Part shown: positions 1 through 10,537 of the stretch, in pieces
Layout of the letters: every line of letters starts with the position of its first letter
Position numbering within the stretch: the first letter of the stretch is position 1
Assembly (NCBI GenBank): GCA_958510875.1
Contig: OY294068.1
Span: 14,423,282 to 14,487,281, forward strand
Direction of reading: 5' to 3'
Length of the DNA: 64,000 nt
DNA from: Endomychus coccineus
Lineage: Eukaryota > Arthropoda > Insecta > Coleoptera > Endomychidae
Translations under genes and position numbers: made by a program
The notes under the pieces: generated by a model
What the model was told of the DNA's origin: nothing
Database searches by the model: none
What the model saw: only the letters and a program-made list of their open reading frames with translations

Positions 1-650
1 AGGCCCTCAACCAGCTGTTCAATTTTCAGTTAAATCATTCCAAAGTATATACAAAAACCTACAATTTGGTAAAAAAAAACCAAGACCCTTTGGACAAATT
101 GGGCAGCGGTTAAAAAATTTCGCGAAATCCGGACTCAAAATGGAAAAGCGGCGAAACTATTTAATGTTTTTGGTTGAAATTTGCAGTTTGTGGTCAATAT
201 GGACTACCTTCTTCTAAATTTTTAGCAAAAACACTGATTTTTGCTTCATATAGCAGCAACGCAATTTTACGAATTTTTTAGGTATATATTTCAGAAGGAA
301 TTTGGAGTGTTGGAATGTTCCTTGAACTCCCACAAAACAACGGTAAAAATTTCGTACCTCACCTAGTAGTTTGTGATCCAAAAAAAACAGGGTTCCACCA
401 TCTACTTGAATTAGAAACTCTATTATAATATGCACCAAAATAAACCTAATTTTTCAGGTTACGTGTGCCTGTCAAAAATTTTGCAAATGTTTATTCCACC
501 GAGAATATTTTTGTGATGCTTTTTTCTTTCTCAGTAATACCGCAAATTACTCATCTATTGCTATTGAATTTCAGTTGGAAGTCAGCGCCCCCAATTTTTA
601 TAAGGATTTTTTCTAGCGATAAGCTCGAGTTTTTAGAAAACTAATAATAA
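1..650. other. No gene recognised; AT-rich, probably repeat-derived
   Basis: No coding exon with splice signals is visible. The text looks like the interior of a transposon-derived repeat (homopolymer runs, no long frame), but I could not assign it to a family or find its ends. Confidence 0.3.
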
Positions 651-674
651 TTTTGTTTATGGAAATAAATAATT

Positions 675-680
675 TTTATT
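675..680 (-). promoter_or_regulatory. Polyadenylation signal AATAAA
   Basis: TTTATT on the plus strand reads AATAAA on the minus strand, about 20 bases past the stop codon of the two-exon gene at 701-1952. Confidence 0.55.
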
Positions 681-700
681 GTAAAATATGCTAGTCTACT

Positions 701-1952
701 TTAAAATGGTAAATTGATGGTTCTGTCTGAGACACTACTCTTCATAGGAACAATTCCTCTTTGACCCTTATCTAGTAACAACAGTAAATATTTTTCATGA
801 TAAACACTTGGTAACTTAACACTGTTCTTCAAGCACCATCCCATGATTTCATTATAGCTCCTGATATCAGCATGAAGATCTAGAAAATAGGATAAATATT
901 TTTTTATAACTGTAATGTATATAAATTACAATTTAATATCTAAAATCAATAAAAACGAGATCATCAGATATCTTAATAATCCAACTGAATAACCAAAGAT
1001 ACTTACACTGATAATCTAATAGAGCCATCAATGTAATGGAATATTGTTCTTTCATCTTATGCTTTATCAAAACTTCTAATAATCTATAGATCACCTCTAT
1101 CCTATTGAAACGAAGAGAAGACGAAATAACGAATGGAATCCTATTAGTTATATATTCACAAAACTTTACATTATTTTCCATTAAATCTAAGGCTATTTGT
1201 TGCTCCGAGAACCATTCGCTAAGAAAACAAACTTGCCAAACACAGCCTAGGAGATAATAATCTTTATAATTAGTGACTAGCATTCTTGAAACTTCAACAA
1301 GATTTAATAAAGCTGCTTCGCTCCTATTCTCAATTGCATCGGCTACTAAATGTTTCAACATAAGCCTAATCTGCCTTCTAAGGTAAGGATTTTCATCATA
1401 TAACTGTTTGAAAAGATTCAACGATTTTACTATGTTCCCTTTCATCCAAATCGCTTTAGCTAAAAAGTGATCGAAATTTGAATTCATTGTTAAATAATCA
1501 ACATTTTTTTCCTTGCACAATTTTTGTATTTCTATAATCAACTCTGTGTTGCCACTCTGAGCATATATGTCAAATATTTTCATCAATAAGCTGTAGGAAG
1601 GGCATTGCTTGTGTTCTATACATTCATACATCAATTGCACTATGTATGATACTCGACCTTCGGTAACTGCATCTTGTAAAGCATTCAGTAGATTAAGTGG
1701 CCCAACATACTTATTTTCAATCACATATTTAATTTTAGCGGAATCTTTGCAACTTTTGTTCACTTTATTTGTTTTTATTTGCCAGTTGTCAATTTTCTTT
1801 TGCAACAGCTGGGTTGTAAAGGTGTCCAGTGGATCTATCTCTATTGTTGTACATTTACTGATACTCAGGATATCCTTGAATCTCGATGTCCTAGTGAAGT
1901 GTGAAGAATGATTTCCCTGCCTGCAGAAGCTATTTATAATATGGAGAGCCAT
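701..1952 (-). CDS. Two-exon helical protein, mitochondrial-like (PPR/TPR style), 374 aa
   Basis: Exon 1 runs from 1952 to 1007 and ends with a GTAAGT donor. Exon 2 runs from 879 to 701 after a TTTTCTAG acceptor. The phase-1 join restores a tyrosine codon and gives one open frame of 374 aa. The N-terminus (first 25 residues) is rich in Arg, Ser, His and Phe and poor in acidic residues, as in mitochondrial targeting peptides. Residues from about 80 on are predicted helical, with repeated helix-turn-helix pairs (for example LLNALQDAV, LLMKIFDIYAQSG, HFLAKAIWMKGNIVKSLNLF) spaced like pentatricopeptide or tetratricopeptide repeats. An RNA-binding mitochondrial role is inference from that architecture. 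I cannot name the family; PTCD-type proteins are one candidate. A polyadenylation signal follows the stop by about 20 bases. Exon 1 would read through the intron into a short false tail. Confidence 0.75.
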
Positions 1953-2192
1953 TCGGTTTTTCTACATGAACATAACAATATGAGGGCTAAGATTTAAATA
2001 AAGTCACCAGGTTGAAACTATGGATCACAGTCACAACATTCATGCTCTGCCTTAGCATAAACTATCGAAAAAATTAAACGAATAAAATATGAACTGGAAC
2101 AGTGATAACCATAACTTTTCCTATTAATAACAACAAAACAACATAGTTTGTCACACAGAACTATGAAGTTTTCTCAGCTGACATTTGTTCAG

Positions 2193-2391
2193 AGACCACG
2201 CACAAAGTGTTGTTAACTATTTGACAACTAATTCCATTTCGAATTTTCAAATTAAGTCTACCACTCACAATTTGAAGGACTCAACCACGTTGAAACAACA
2301 ACAAATCACGAAGCGATTTAAAAACATCATAGAAGCGGAGAAAATGAGAATTACGTTTATGTTGAAGGAGAATGATTCAAAGACATTTTAG
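2193..2391 (+). CDS. Possible terminal exon of a divergent gene
   Basis: An open frame ends at a TAG at 2391. Its last 30 residues are charged and coiled-coil-like (KRFKNIIEAEKMRITFMLKE). A TTGTTCAG acceptor sits just upstream at 2192. It lies head to head with the gene at 701-1952. No ATG or upstream exon was located, so this may be chance. It lies 300-600 bases from the other gene's start, a spacing compatible with a shared promoter. Confidence 0.25.
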
Positions 2392-2951
2392 CTTTGAAAA
2401 AGTACAGTCGTAATATGTATTTTGATTTGTTGCATAGTATTCTACGAGCCAAGTAATAGACCGACTATTTTTTATAAGCATTTTATTTTGCAATATTTGA
2501 AGCTTCGTTGAATTATATAACCTTCAATTGGCAAAGTGACACATTGAAGGGTTGTACATTAGAACTACACCTTCGACTAAGTATTGACTATTCTAATTTT
2601 ATACTCTTCTGTGAATGCCCACCACTTTATAGAATAGCTAATAGTAAATTGTTCTATGAATATCTACTACTCTCTGATTGTTAGCCACTGATTGTTAGCT
2701 GTTCTTCGAGTGTAGCCCGGGAGAACAGCTAGTGTTGCTACTTAAATATAAAACGCAATAATTCATATATTCACTTTTTATCATAGATATACTATACGTA
2801 ATGTGATTTTATGAAATGTTTTAAAGTTCATTAAAACTAACGATGAGCATCGTCATCGTTAGTTGACAGAAGTAGCGAAACAAATCAAAAATTAAATTAC
2901 GTCCTTAAATATCACTAGTTGACTACAACGATTGAATGATCTTTATTTGCT

Positions 2952-2956
<5 letters not shown>

Positions 2957-2983
<27 letters not shown>

Positions 2984-5900
2984 TTTATTGTTGATTAAGT
3001 TTTTCACAAGGTAATTACATTATGCAAAGCTAATATTAATATATAATTATATATGTGTGCACATACAATATATAAACACATATATTCTTTTCATAATTTA
3101 AGTATGCAGATTACATCTAATCCCTTATTTTGGGTTTGTGTTTGTAATCTGCTTACTCACTTGCCAGAATACTTAACTCAACAATTATTATATACAAAAC
3201 TAAAAAAAAGTTTAACAAAAATTATATCTAAATATATTTATAAAAAAAGAACAAGCGAGAAAATACATTGAAAACAATTTTTTTCTCATTATGAGATAGC
3301 TACATTAATCGATTTTTATTGTACTTTGTTTTGAATACATTTTTCAACAATTTCTTTGTTTTGTCTGATCCATGAGTTTAAATTTTTACTAAATATTTTA
3401 AATGGTTTATTTTTATGTTTTTGTGGTAATAAATTATAGAGTTTTGGACCTAGATAGCTAATGTGTCTTTGACTGAAAGTACTGTGTTTCATTGTTGTTA
3501 TTAGTTGATTATTAACATTAAATCTTGTATTTATGCCATGTGTTGTAAGAATTTTATAGTAATTATTTTTATGGACAAATTTAATTAGCGATTTTACAAA
3601 TAATAAATTTATTTCGAATAAATTACTCTCTGAAAAGAGGAGTTCGGTGGGATAGATTCTTGGCTTGCCCATAATTACTTTTATTATGTATTTTTGTATT
3701 ATGCGTAGAGGGTTTAAAGTTGTTCCATATGCTACACCGTAGAAAGAAATACCATAACTTATTATTGATTCAATTAATGATGTGTATATTATTTTTAAAT
3801 CTTTGAGTTTAAGTATGTTTCGTAATTGTTTGAATTTATATATACATTTTCTGATTTTATTAACAATATATTTTATATGTGTGTCCCATTTTAGGTGTTT
3901 ATCAATAAATAATCCTAAATATTTAACCTCGTTTGATCTATTTATTTTTAAATTGCATTTACAATTATTCGGATTGAGGCATTGACTATCGTGAATTGTG
4001 AGATAATCGATTTGTGGTGAGTTTATACTATTAATTGCAAATGTAATAAATAGTGATTTAGAGTGATTTAATGTAAGTAGGTTTTCATCGAGCCAATTTT
4101 TTACTCTAGTTATGTCTTTTTCAGCGGTACTATATACTGTATTCCATGTTTCTCCTTCTATTAGTAGTACTGTGTCATCAGCATAGCAGATTATTTTTGA
4201 TGTTGTGTTAATTTTAAAAATATCATTAATATATATTATAAATAATATTGGCCCGAGGACTGTTCCCTGTGGCACACCACATTCCACTAATGTCTCTTCA
4301 CTATAGGTTTCTTTTATTCGAACTTGTTGAGCGCGGTTTGTAATATATGACTTCATTAGATTATAAGCACTTCCCCTAATTCCTATTGATTCGAGTTTTT
4401 CCAGTAGAATGTGATGTGATACGGTATCAAAGGCCTTAGTTAGGTCAAGAAAAATTGCCATGCATTTTTTTTTATTATTTATTGTTTTTGTGACATAATG
4501 TGTAACTTCGTTTATAGCTTCCTCGGTGCCTACATTTTCTCTGAAACCATGTTGTGAATTATTTAGTATTTTATTTTTGTTTATAAAAGATAATAACCTA
4601 ATTTTTATGCATTTTTCTATTATTTTACTTAGTGTTGTTGTTAGCGATATTGGTCGATAGTTAGTGGTTTCTAGTTTTGTTCCGTTTTTATGTATTGGTG
4701 TTATAATACATTTTTTTAATGCATTCGGAAATACACCCTGTTTCAGAATTAGGTTTACTATATGTAGAATGGGTTTTATTAAATATGTATAGTGCCTTTT
4801 AATTAATGACGCTTGTATACCATCATATCCTGGCGAGGATTTGCTTTTGAGGTTATTTATATGCCGAATTATTTCTTCATCGTTAGCAGGTGTTAAAAAA
4901 ATTGAGTTTACATTTCGACTTATATCAGGTTTATTTGGTGGCTTAGTATCATATTTTTTATTTTTGGTTATATCATTTGAGAGTTTTTTTCCTATATTCG
5001 TAAAGTATTCATTTAAATAGTTGGCAATATTTATATCATCTTTTATTTCATGTCCATTTTTATTTAAGCATTCGATTTTTTCATTTTTAATTATTTTTCT
5101 GTTTGTGATTTTTTGTACTGTATCCCACATATTTTTTATGTTATATTTTTCAGAGTAAATTAATTGTTTATAGTAGTTGTTTTTTAACTTATTTATTAAT
5201 TTACTTAAGAGATTTCTATAACTTTTAAAATTTAACCATGAATTTTCTGTATTTTCTTTAACCGCTATTTGTTTTAGTTTATCCCTATGCTTTATAGATC
5301 TTATAAGGCCTTGTGTTATCCATGGTTTTATCTTACGAGAATTGTTTCTTAATTTTATTGTGTTGGTACTCATTTTTGTGTAATGGAGTATTTTGTTTAT
5401 GAAATATTCAGTGCATTTATCGACATTTTGGGTATTGTATAAGTTAGTCCAGTTTTCTGTTCTTATTAGCTTTTCAAATTTTTTATTATTTATCTTATTT
5501 ATATAGTGATTTTTATTATTTATAGAATTTAGTGTAATATTATTACTTGGTTTAAATTTTAAATTTGCTACTACTACATAATGATCTGTCAAACTAGCTT
5601 GGACTACCGAAGCTGTTATGTTGCTAATTTTATTAATGTTTTTAATTTTTATGAAAATGTGGTCGAGACATGACGCCGATTCCCTGAACTCTCTTGTAGG
5701 TTTGTTAATATGCTGTATATATCCAAATTCATTTAATATATTAAGGTACTCATTAGTGTTTTGATTGTTTGCATCTAACAAGTCTATATTTATGTCACCT
5801 CCGAATATATTTAAATCATTATATTGGTAGTTACGTAGTAATTCATTGAGATTACTGTTGAAGCTTTCAACTGGTGTTGATGGTATTCTATAAAAGCCGA

Positions 5901-6267
5901 TTATACCCATACTCACTTCATTCTTTTTTATTGTTACATGTAGAAATTTTGTTTCATTAATCACAATATTTTCAGCTATTGGATTTAAATATTTTTTAAC
6001 ATACATTATTGTACCGTCATTTTTATTCAGACTACTTTCATTGTAGAAAATATTGCAGTTTTCTATAGCAAAATCATGTATATTATCAACTTTAAAAGTC
6101 TCGGACAATATAATTACATCAAATTTTTGATCCAATACTTCTAAATAAGCCAAAAATTCATTAAAATTATGGTTCAGACTTCTTATATTAAAGTGAATTA
6201 CTGTTAAATCACAGTTCCCATCTTGAGAATTTGTGTATTCAATTTGAATTTCGATTTTTGACCCTCA
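2957..6267 (-). mobile_element. Non-LTR retrotransposon, 5'-truncated, EN-RT ORF intact
   Basis: The element lies on the minus strand. Its 3' end is the (TAA)n microsatellite at 2957-2983, a tail type found in several LINE clades. Its reverse-transcriptase frame is open over 945 residues. The 5' end appears to be cut near 6267: the endonuclease frame is open upstream of its first ATG back to an in-frame stop there, and no ORF1 (gag-like) follows. Domain order endonuclease then RT with no RNase H suggests a CR1/L2/Daphne-like clade; the clade assignment is uncertain. It sits directly downstream of the gene at 6525-6992 in the same orientation. Confidence 0.85.
3316..6153 (-). CDS. LINE ORF2: AP-like endonuclease plus reverse transcriptase
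   Basis: The 945-aa frame nicks target DNA and reverse-transcribes the element RNA. Endonuclease: LSETF near residue 15, GGDINIDL near 117 and the SLTDHY motif near 188. Reverse transcriptase: YRPISL near 500, FLDLTKAFDTV near 567, GVPQGTVLGPILF near 625 and the catalytic YADDT box near 656. All key acidic residues are present. The frame is open about 38 codons upstream of the ATG used here and encodes the expected endonuclease start (HFNIRSLN), so the annotated Met is internal to the domain and the native start is lost or lies in deleted 5' sequence. With the RT intact but ORF1 missing, it is probably not autonomous, though it may be recent. Codon use is extremely AT-rich. Confidence 0.9.
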   Translation of the reverse strand: MAYLEVLDQKFDVIILSETFKVDNIHDFAIENCNIFYNESSLNKNDGTIMYVKKYLNPIAENIVINETKFLHVTIKKNEVSMGIIGFYRIPSTPVESFNSNLNELLRNYQYNDLNIFGGDINIDLLDANNQNTNEYLNILNEFGYIQHINKPTREFRESASCLDHIFIKIKNINKISNITASVVQASLTDHYVVVANLKFKPSNNITLNSINNKNHYINKINNKKFEKLIRTENWTNLYNTQNVDKCTEYFINKILHYTKMSTNTIKLRNNSRKIKPWITQGLIRSIKHRDKLKQIAVKENTENSWLNFKSYRNLLSKLINKLKNNYYKQLIYSEKYNIKNMWDTVQKITNRKIIKNEKIECLNKNGHEIKDDINIANYLNEYFTNIGKKLSNDITKNKKYDTKPPNKPDISRNVNSIFLTPANDEEIIRHINNLKSKSSPGYDGIQASLIKRHYTYLIKPILHIVNLILKQGVFPNALKKCIITPIHKNGTKLETTNYRPISLTTTLSKIIEKCIKIRLLSFINKNKILNNSQHGFRENVGTEEAINEVTHYVTKTINNKKKCMAIFLDLTKAFDTVSHHILLEKLESIGIRGSAYNLMKSYITNRAQQVRIKETYSEETLVECGVPQGTVLGPILFIIYINDIFKINTTSKIICYADDTVLLIEGETWNTVYSTAEKDITRVKNWLDENLLTLNHSKSLFITFAINSINSPQIDYLTIHDSQCLNPNNCKCNLKINRSNEVKYLGLFIDKHLKWDTHIKYIVNKIRKCIYKFKQLRNILKLKDLKIIYTSLIESIISYGISFYGVAYGTTLNPLRIIQKYIIKVIMGKPRIYPTELLFSESNLFEINLLFVKSLIKFVHKNNYYKILTTHGINTRFNVNNQLITTMKHSTFSQRHISYLGPKLYNLLPQKHKNKPFKIFSKNLNSWIRQNKEIVEKCIQNKVQ

Positions 6268-6524
6268 TACTAAAACTAATATAAATTTACTAAGAAGTGG
6301 GGTGGTCTAGTTAAACTCGGAAATAGTTTAAAATGGTTTAAGAAACTGATGAAACAGTTCTTTGAATTAATAGGATTTAAAAGGAATAAACAATACCACT
6401 GGAACTATAATTGAACAATAAATAATTTATGTACCTTAAAATATAATAAAAAATTAAATTAAATATTAATCACATATAATGCAAAATATAAATAAAATTA
6501 TTCTACTAAATAGAAAGCATAGTA

Positions 6525-6992
6525 TCAGTAGATGATATCTTCAAGTTGCTTATAAATTTTCTTAAATTTTTTGGGTAAACTGTTTTTTAGATTAGTTTTA
6601 TAATTCAAATTTATTTTATTTTTACTATCTAATTTGTTGGGTGCTTTATTTGACTTGTCTACATGTTTCTTCGTTGTTGATGAATTAATGTAGTTTCTTC
6701 TAGTGGTTAGTTCGGGGATTGTAGATAATTTCGAATGGTTTTCGAGAGATTTATTATATGCTTCTATCGCTTTAATTTCGTCTTCAAACGACTGTACTAT
6801 CATTTCTGGTGGATTTTCTTCTTGTGTGGATTTAGAATGAAATGGTTCCTCAACTGTAGGGTGATTCGAGTTCATAAAGAATTTATTTTTCATAATATTA
6901 CCACGATCCACATTATCTTTTATCGGATACGTAACACTCCTTCTTCCCGAGATGTTTGAATTATCACAGAATACTTTATTGATCACGGACAT
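6525..6992 (-). CDS. Small Lys/Asn-rich protein, 155 aa, unknown function
   Basis: A 155-aa frame begins at an ATG about 18 bases into an exon that follows a strong acceptor (TTTCTGTTTCAG, 7011-7023), so at least one 5' non-coding exon lies upstream. That splice signal argues for a host gene and not a LINE ORF1. The protein opens with MSVINKVFCDN, has an acidic middle (PEMIVQSFEDEIKAIEAY near residues 74-91) and a basic C-terminal third ending in KKFKKIYKQLEDIIY. No signal peptide, membrane segment or zinc finger is visible. The short start, acidic core and basic disordered flanks recall rapidly evolving cell-cycle regulators such as insect securins, but no diagnostic motif supports that. No AATAAA was found before the LINE that begins about 260 bases downstream. 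Confidence 0.55.
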   Translation of the reverse strand: MSVINKVFCDNSNISGRRSVTYPIKDNVDRGNIMKNKFFMNSNHPTVEEPFHSKSTQEENPPEMIVQSFEDEIKAIEAYNKSLENHSKLSTIPELTTRRNYINSSTTKKHVDKSNKAPNKLDSKNKINLNYKTNLKNSLPKKFKKIYKQLEDIIY

Positions 6993-7029
6993 TGTTTGGC
7001 ATACTATTAGCTGAAACAGAAAACACATT

Positions 7030-8200
7030 TACAAAATAAATTCTAATAGCTACCTGTGTATATCAGTATTAATAATAATGTTTCAGATCGTTAAACCACA
7101 TAAAGTATTGAACCATTAATATATTGAACAGTTTCTGTAAAGCAGAATATGAAAAATATCAGTAAAAAAAACAGAAATTCGATAATTACCAGTAATATTA
7201 ATTCACTAAATTGTATAAAACTTTGCTTATGTAATAATTTAAGCAAGGATAACTATTTTTCTTTAAATGTTTTGAAATTATATTTCTACAGCTTTGTATG
7301 TATTTTGATTAGGAGTTATAAACTGGAGGCAAAGGAAATACAAAAACGCCAATAATAATTTAATTCGGATAATATTTATTCAATATATCAAGTATACGAA
7401 GAATAAATAAATTGATTCTACTTCTTTTCAGATCCTGATTATTCTCAAAAAGCAGATGATAATAAAATTTAAACAACTTTGCAGAAACCTCTAGCAATTT
7501 CTTTCTTTACCCATAAGATGGTCATATTTTTTAGTCAATATTCGAACAGCTGCCAGATTTGGAACCTCTTGGAGAAACATAAACAACCTCCTTCCGTATA
7601 GGCATATTCTCATCTTTCATAGAGACTTTACCTTATGCAAATATTCATTGTTTCATATACATCTAGAAGACCTATCATACTTATAAAATTAAGAACGCTT
7701 CCGTTCGATCCGAAACAAACTGAGTGATCTTGCTCTATATTAAGTAAACATTTAGCGAGGTAATTGAACTGGCCGTCAGGCTTACGAAGTAACAAACGAA
7801 AATCTGCAAAAAGAAATGTTCAAGTAAGTAAGTCTAATATACTTTGTATTTTCTTTAGTATGTTGGGTGCCTGTGAAAATGAGTTCCAGAACAATGCTGA
7901 TTTTTTTTAATATCACATGGGTAGAACTCAAAATGCTCGAAACCGAAACGCGTAATATCGTTAGAAACATAAGTAAATGTAATTTTTTGTAACATTACCA
8001 TTTAAAGGGTACGTCTTTTTTGGTTTCATGTAGTAAATAGCTTTAAAAAAGTCTTAACCTTCCATTTTGTTTCAATTTCTACGGTGCTGCCAAAGGGTCA
8101 AAAGCGTGAAATTTGATTGGGCATTATCAGGACCATCCACCTAAATTAATATGTTTCAGATAGCTTAAGAGCTAATAAAAGAGGTCACACTGTGGAGACA
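7030..8200. other. No gene recognised
   Basis: AT-rich sequence. It probably includes the 5' non-coding exon of the minus-strand gene ending at 6992, which I could not place. No transposon domain is visible. Confidence 0.4.
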
Positions 8201-8209
8201 CTATAACAG

Positions 8210-8480
8210 TGTTGCCTAAACGGTAAGAAAGGACAAGCTAAAAAACCTTTGATAAAGTTTCCGACTTCGACAAATCGATTGAAAGTCGTGTTCAATATGC
8301 TATTTGGGCCAAACTAGAAGGAATGTACTAACTCGGTATAAAGAACATTTTGCCTTATAAAGAAAAGTACTGTTGAAAAATCAGCATTAGCCGAACATAT
8401 CTTAAATATAGTGGTCACATAATTTCTCAATAAAACTTTTAAAACACAGTACGGGCGAAAGAGCAATTTATAATTTTTTT
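8210..8480 (+). pseudogene. Penelope-like element family A, GIY-YIG remnant
   Basis: Broken reading frames match the better copy at 11950-12930: a GIY-YIG endonuclease core followed by the arginine-rich helix around RYKEHF. Indels and stops are frequent. The same copy resumes at about 9055, after a LINE-J insertion. Confidence 0.65.
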
Positions 8481-8488
8481 CTGTACAT

Positions 8489-9054
8489 GACTACACGAGA
8501 AGAAAACCTATAACGTTCGAAGAAAATTGTGGAAGCCAGCGGTGGAATGTTGGGAGAGGAAATAGGCATTCGAATTTTTCTTCAAGGTTTGGAGGTTATA
8601 GGCATAGGGAAAAAACTCATTCGGCAAAGAGTTCCACAACTTCGCGGTGCGATAGAAAAATGAAGTCCGGTACTTCTGGTAGGAACAATTTCGGCAAGTC
8701 TCGAGCTTGACAATAAAGGGGTTACTAGCTTGGTTACATCAAACTCTACTAGATTATCAGATCCTCATTTCAAAATCATTGCCAGATCTCCATTAATTGC
8801 GTCAACCTGGCTTCAATGGATGATAAAGGGGCTCTAGATGATAAAGCGGAATGATTTGTACCATCATCTGCAAACCTGTGGCGGGACAGGTGTTCACTTC
8901 CAGGAGATCATTGATATGAAGCAGAAACAAAGTTGGTTCCAAGACAGACCCCTGTGAAACACCAGCGTTGATAGCCATTGTATCGGAGGATACTCCGGCA
9001 ACCACCACATGGAGTGATCTATCTGAGATAAAACTCGATAGTAAGGGACAAAAA
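8489..9054 (-). mobile_element. LINE-J fragment (Jockey-like RT), 3' part
   Basis: On the minus strand the frames encode the RT segment around AGVSQGSVLEPTLF and INDLLEV (8802-9097), followed by the degenerate C-terminal region found in the other LINE-J copies (27842-28460, 36640-37390, 48640-49965, 60735-62090). The low-coordinate end carries the recurring LINE-J 3' motif TATAGGTTTTCTTCTCGTGT. It interrupts a PLE family A copy. Confidence 0.7.
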
Positions 9055-9180
9055 GATTGAGATTTATCTCCAGCTGAGAGTAACCTCTTGTTTGCATATT
9101 TAGGTTAATCTGATATGATGGCTACTTGATAGGTGAAAGGTTGTCAGTACTTTAACAGTTTCTTATTTATAGAGCTTAGG
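9055..9180 (+). mobile_element. PLE family A 3' end with decayed hammerhead motif
   Basis: This continues the PLE copy interrupted at 8480. It matches 12780-12930 (ATTTATCTCCAGCTGAG and onward). At 9109-9149 it keeps CTGA of the hammerhead core and the stem I strand AGTA, but the core has a 2-base insertion and stem II is mismatched. Confidence 0.6.
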
Positions 9181-10180
9181 AGCTATTACATTTATTTCAG
9201 ATGGTTCGAAACTATATCGGAAAAAAATTGAGCACCAAAAGTTCCTATTAATCGCGGAATAAAGATTTCAGCTGCATCTGAAGATCCATGGTCCACAATT
9301 CGAGTTCATTTTTTTAATCAATCCCGCTATTACCCAAGCTCCTTGGGGCAACATCATGATTGCATAATTCAAAAACCAGAATAATTTACAAAAATTCAAG
9401 TAGTATTCTTTGGGTAAGCCCCATTTGAAGCCAAATAATTAAATAAATTATCAGCTACAGTTTATTAAGAAAAACTAACGCTATTGCCCCATTATTCCCC
9501 TTATATCAAAAAGTAGTAAAATGTGACTTGGAGTATGACTTACCGCATACCTTGGTGATTGTTATCGTATTTAGTTAAGTGTTAGTGACAAGTCTGAGTG
9601 TGGAAATGAAACACAGAGATTCTGAACTGATCTGAGAACAACGCATTTAAATTGTTCGCCCTTTTTTTAATCGATACTGGGGAAGATCTACCTATGTATT
9701 ATGTGATGAACTGTTTGTTTTTATAGTATACTGATGATAAACCATTATAGAATAGTTATTCAGAAATTTATATTTGATTCCCAAAATGATCGTAAAGAGT
9801 GTCTATGTCTGTATAATTTGGTCTAATGATAGTGGCCACTATAATTATCTCAATGAATAATAATTCTAGTGTATCATCTACAGCACAGTTTCTCTTGTAG
9901 ACGCAACATCATGATTGATAAAAATATGGGATATAATTAGAAAATTCATTTGTTTATAAAAATGCATATGCGTATATTTGAATGTACAAGTATATAACAT
10001 AAATTATCATCAGATTGAAGATACGACTTGGGGTCAATACAATTTTATTCATTTATAAGTTTGTAGTTAATGGGTCATGTCACAAAAAATTCTGGGTATA
10101 CTGCTCCTAGATATCAAACAATTTTGTAAATTATTTTCGTTTAGTAATACATTAATGAAAATAATTCTTGTATATTATAT
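9181..10180. other. No gene recognised
   Basis: AT-rich sequence without a supported exon or transposon domain. Confidence 0.35.
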
Positions 10181-10182
10181 GT

Positions 10183-10350
10183 AGGATGTAGGTTTTAGTA
10201 GCAAAACTTTAACAGGCCGATAGAAAATTTGATTTTGAGAATAAAGTTCCTATAAACGTATATGCACAGTTGCTTAATTTTTGAGATACAGAAGGGTGGT
10301 GTTGAATTTTATAAGAAAATTCTTAATTTTATTTGTATCTCCGGAGATTA
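10183..10350 (+). repeat. Partial copy of the TIR repeat found at 11345-11427
   Basis: The segment beginning GGATGTAGGTTTTAGTAG and running to about 10350 is an inverted match to the outer end of the foldback element at 10570-11427, where the end reads CACCTTGTA. It looks like a separate, truncated copy of a mariner-type terminal repeat. Confidence 0.5.
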
Positions 10351-10537
10351 TTAAGATGTCTCAGTGAAATTTGGTACCGTGAATGCGTAGATAGGTTACT
10401 GTTTATAACAACTTTTATTCATAGGAATTGTGATTATACAATGAACAATGATTTAACATTATCGTGTAGAGGGCCTGTATGAATTCTGCAGAGAATATTT
10501 TTTGTACCCCCAAAAAGATATCAGCTTTACTGGCGAA

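Noticed and set aside
2941..2990. (TAA)n microsatellite as a regulatory or satellite feature
   Set aside because: Better explained as the 3' tail of the minus-strand LINE.
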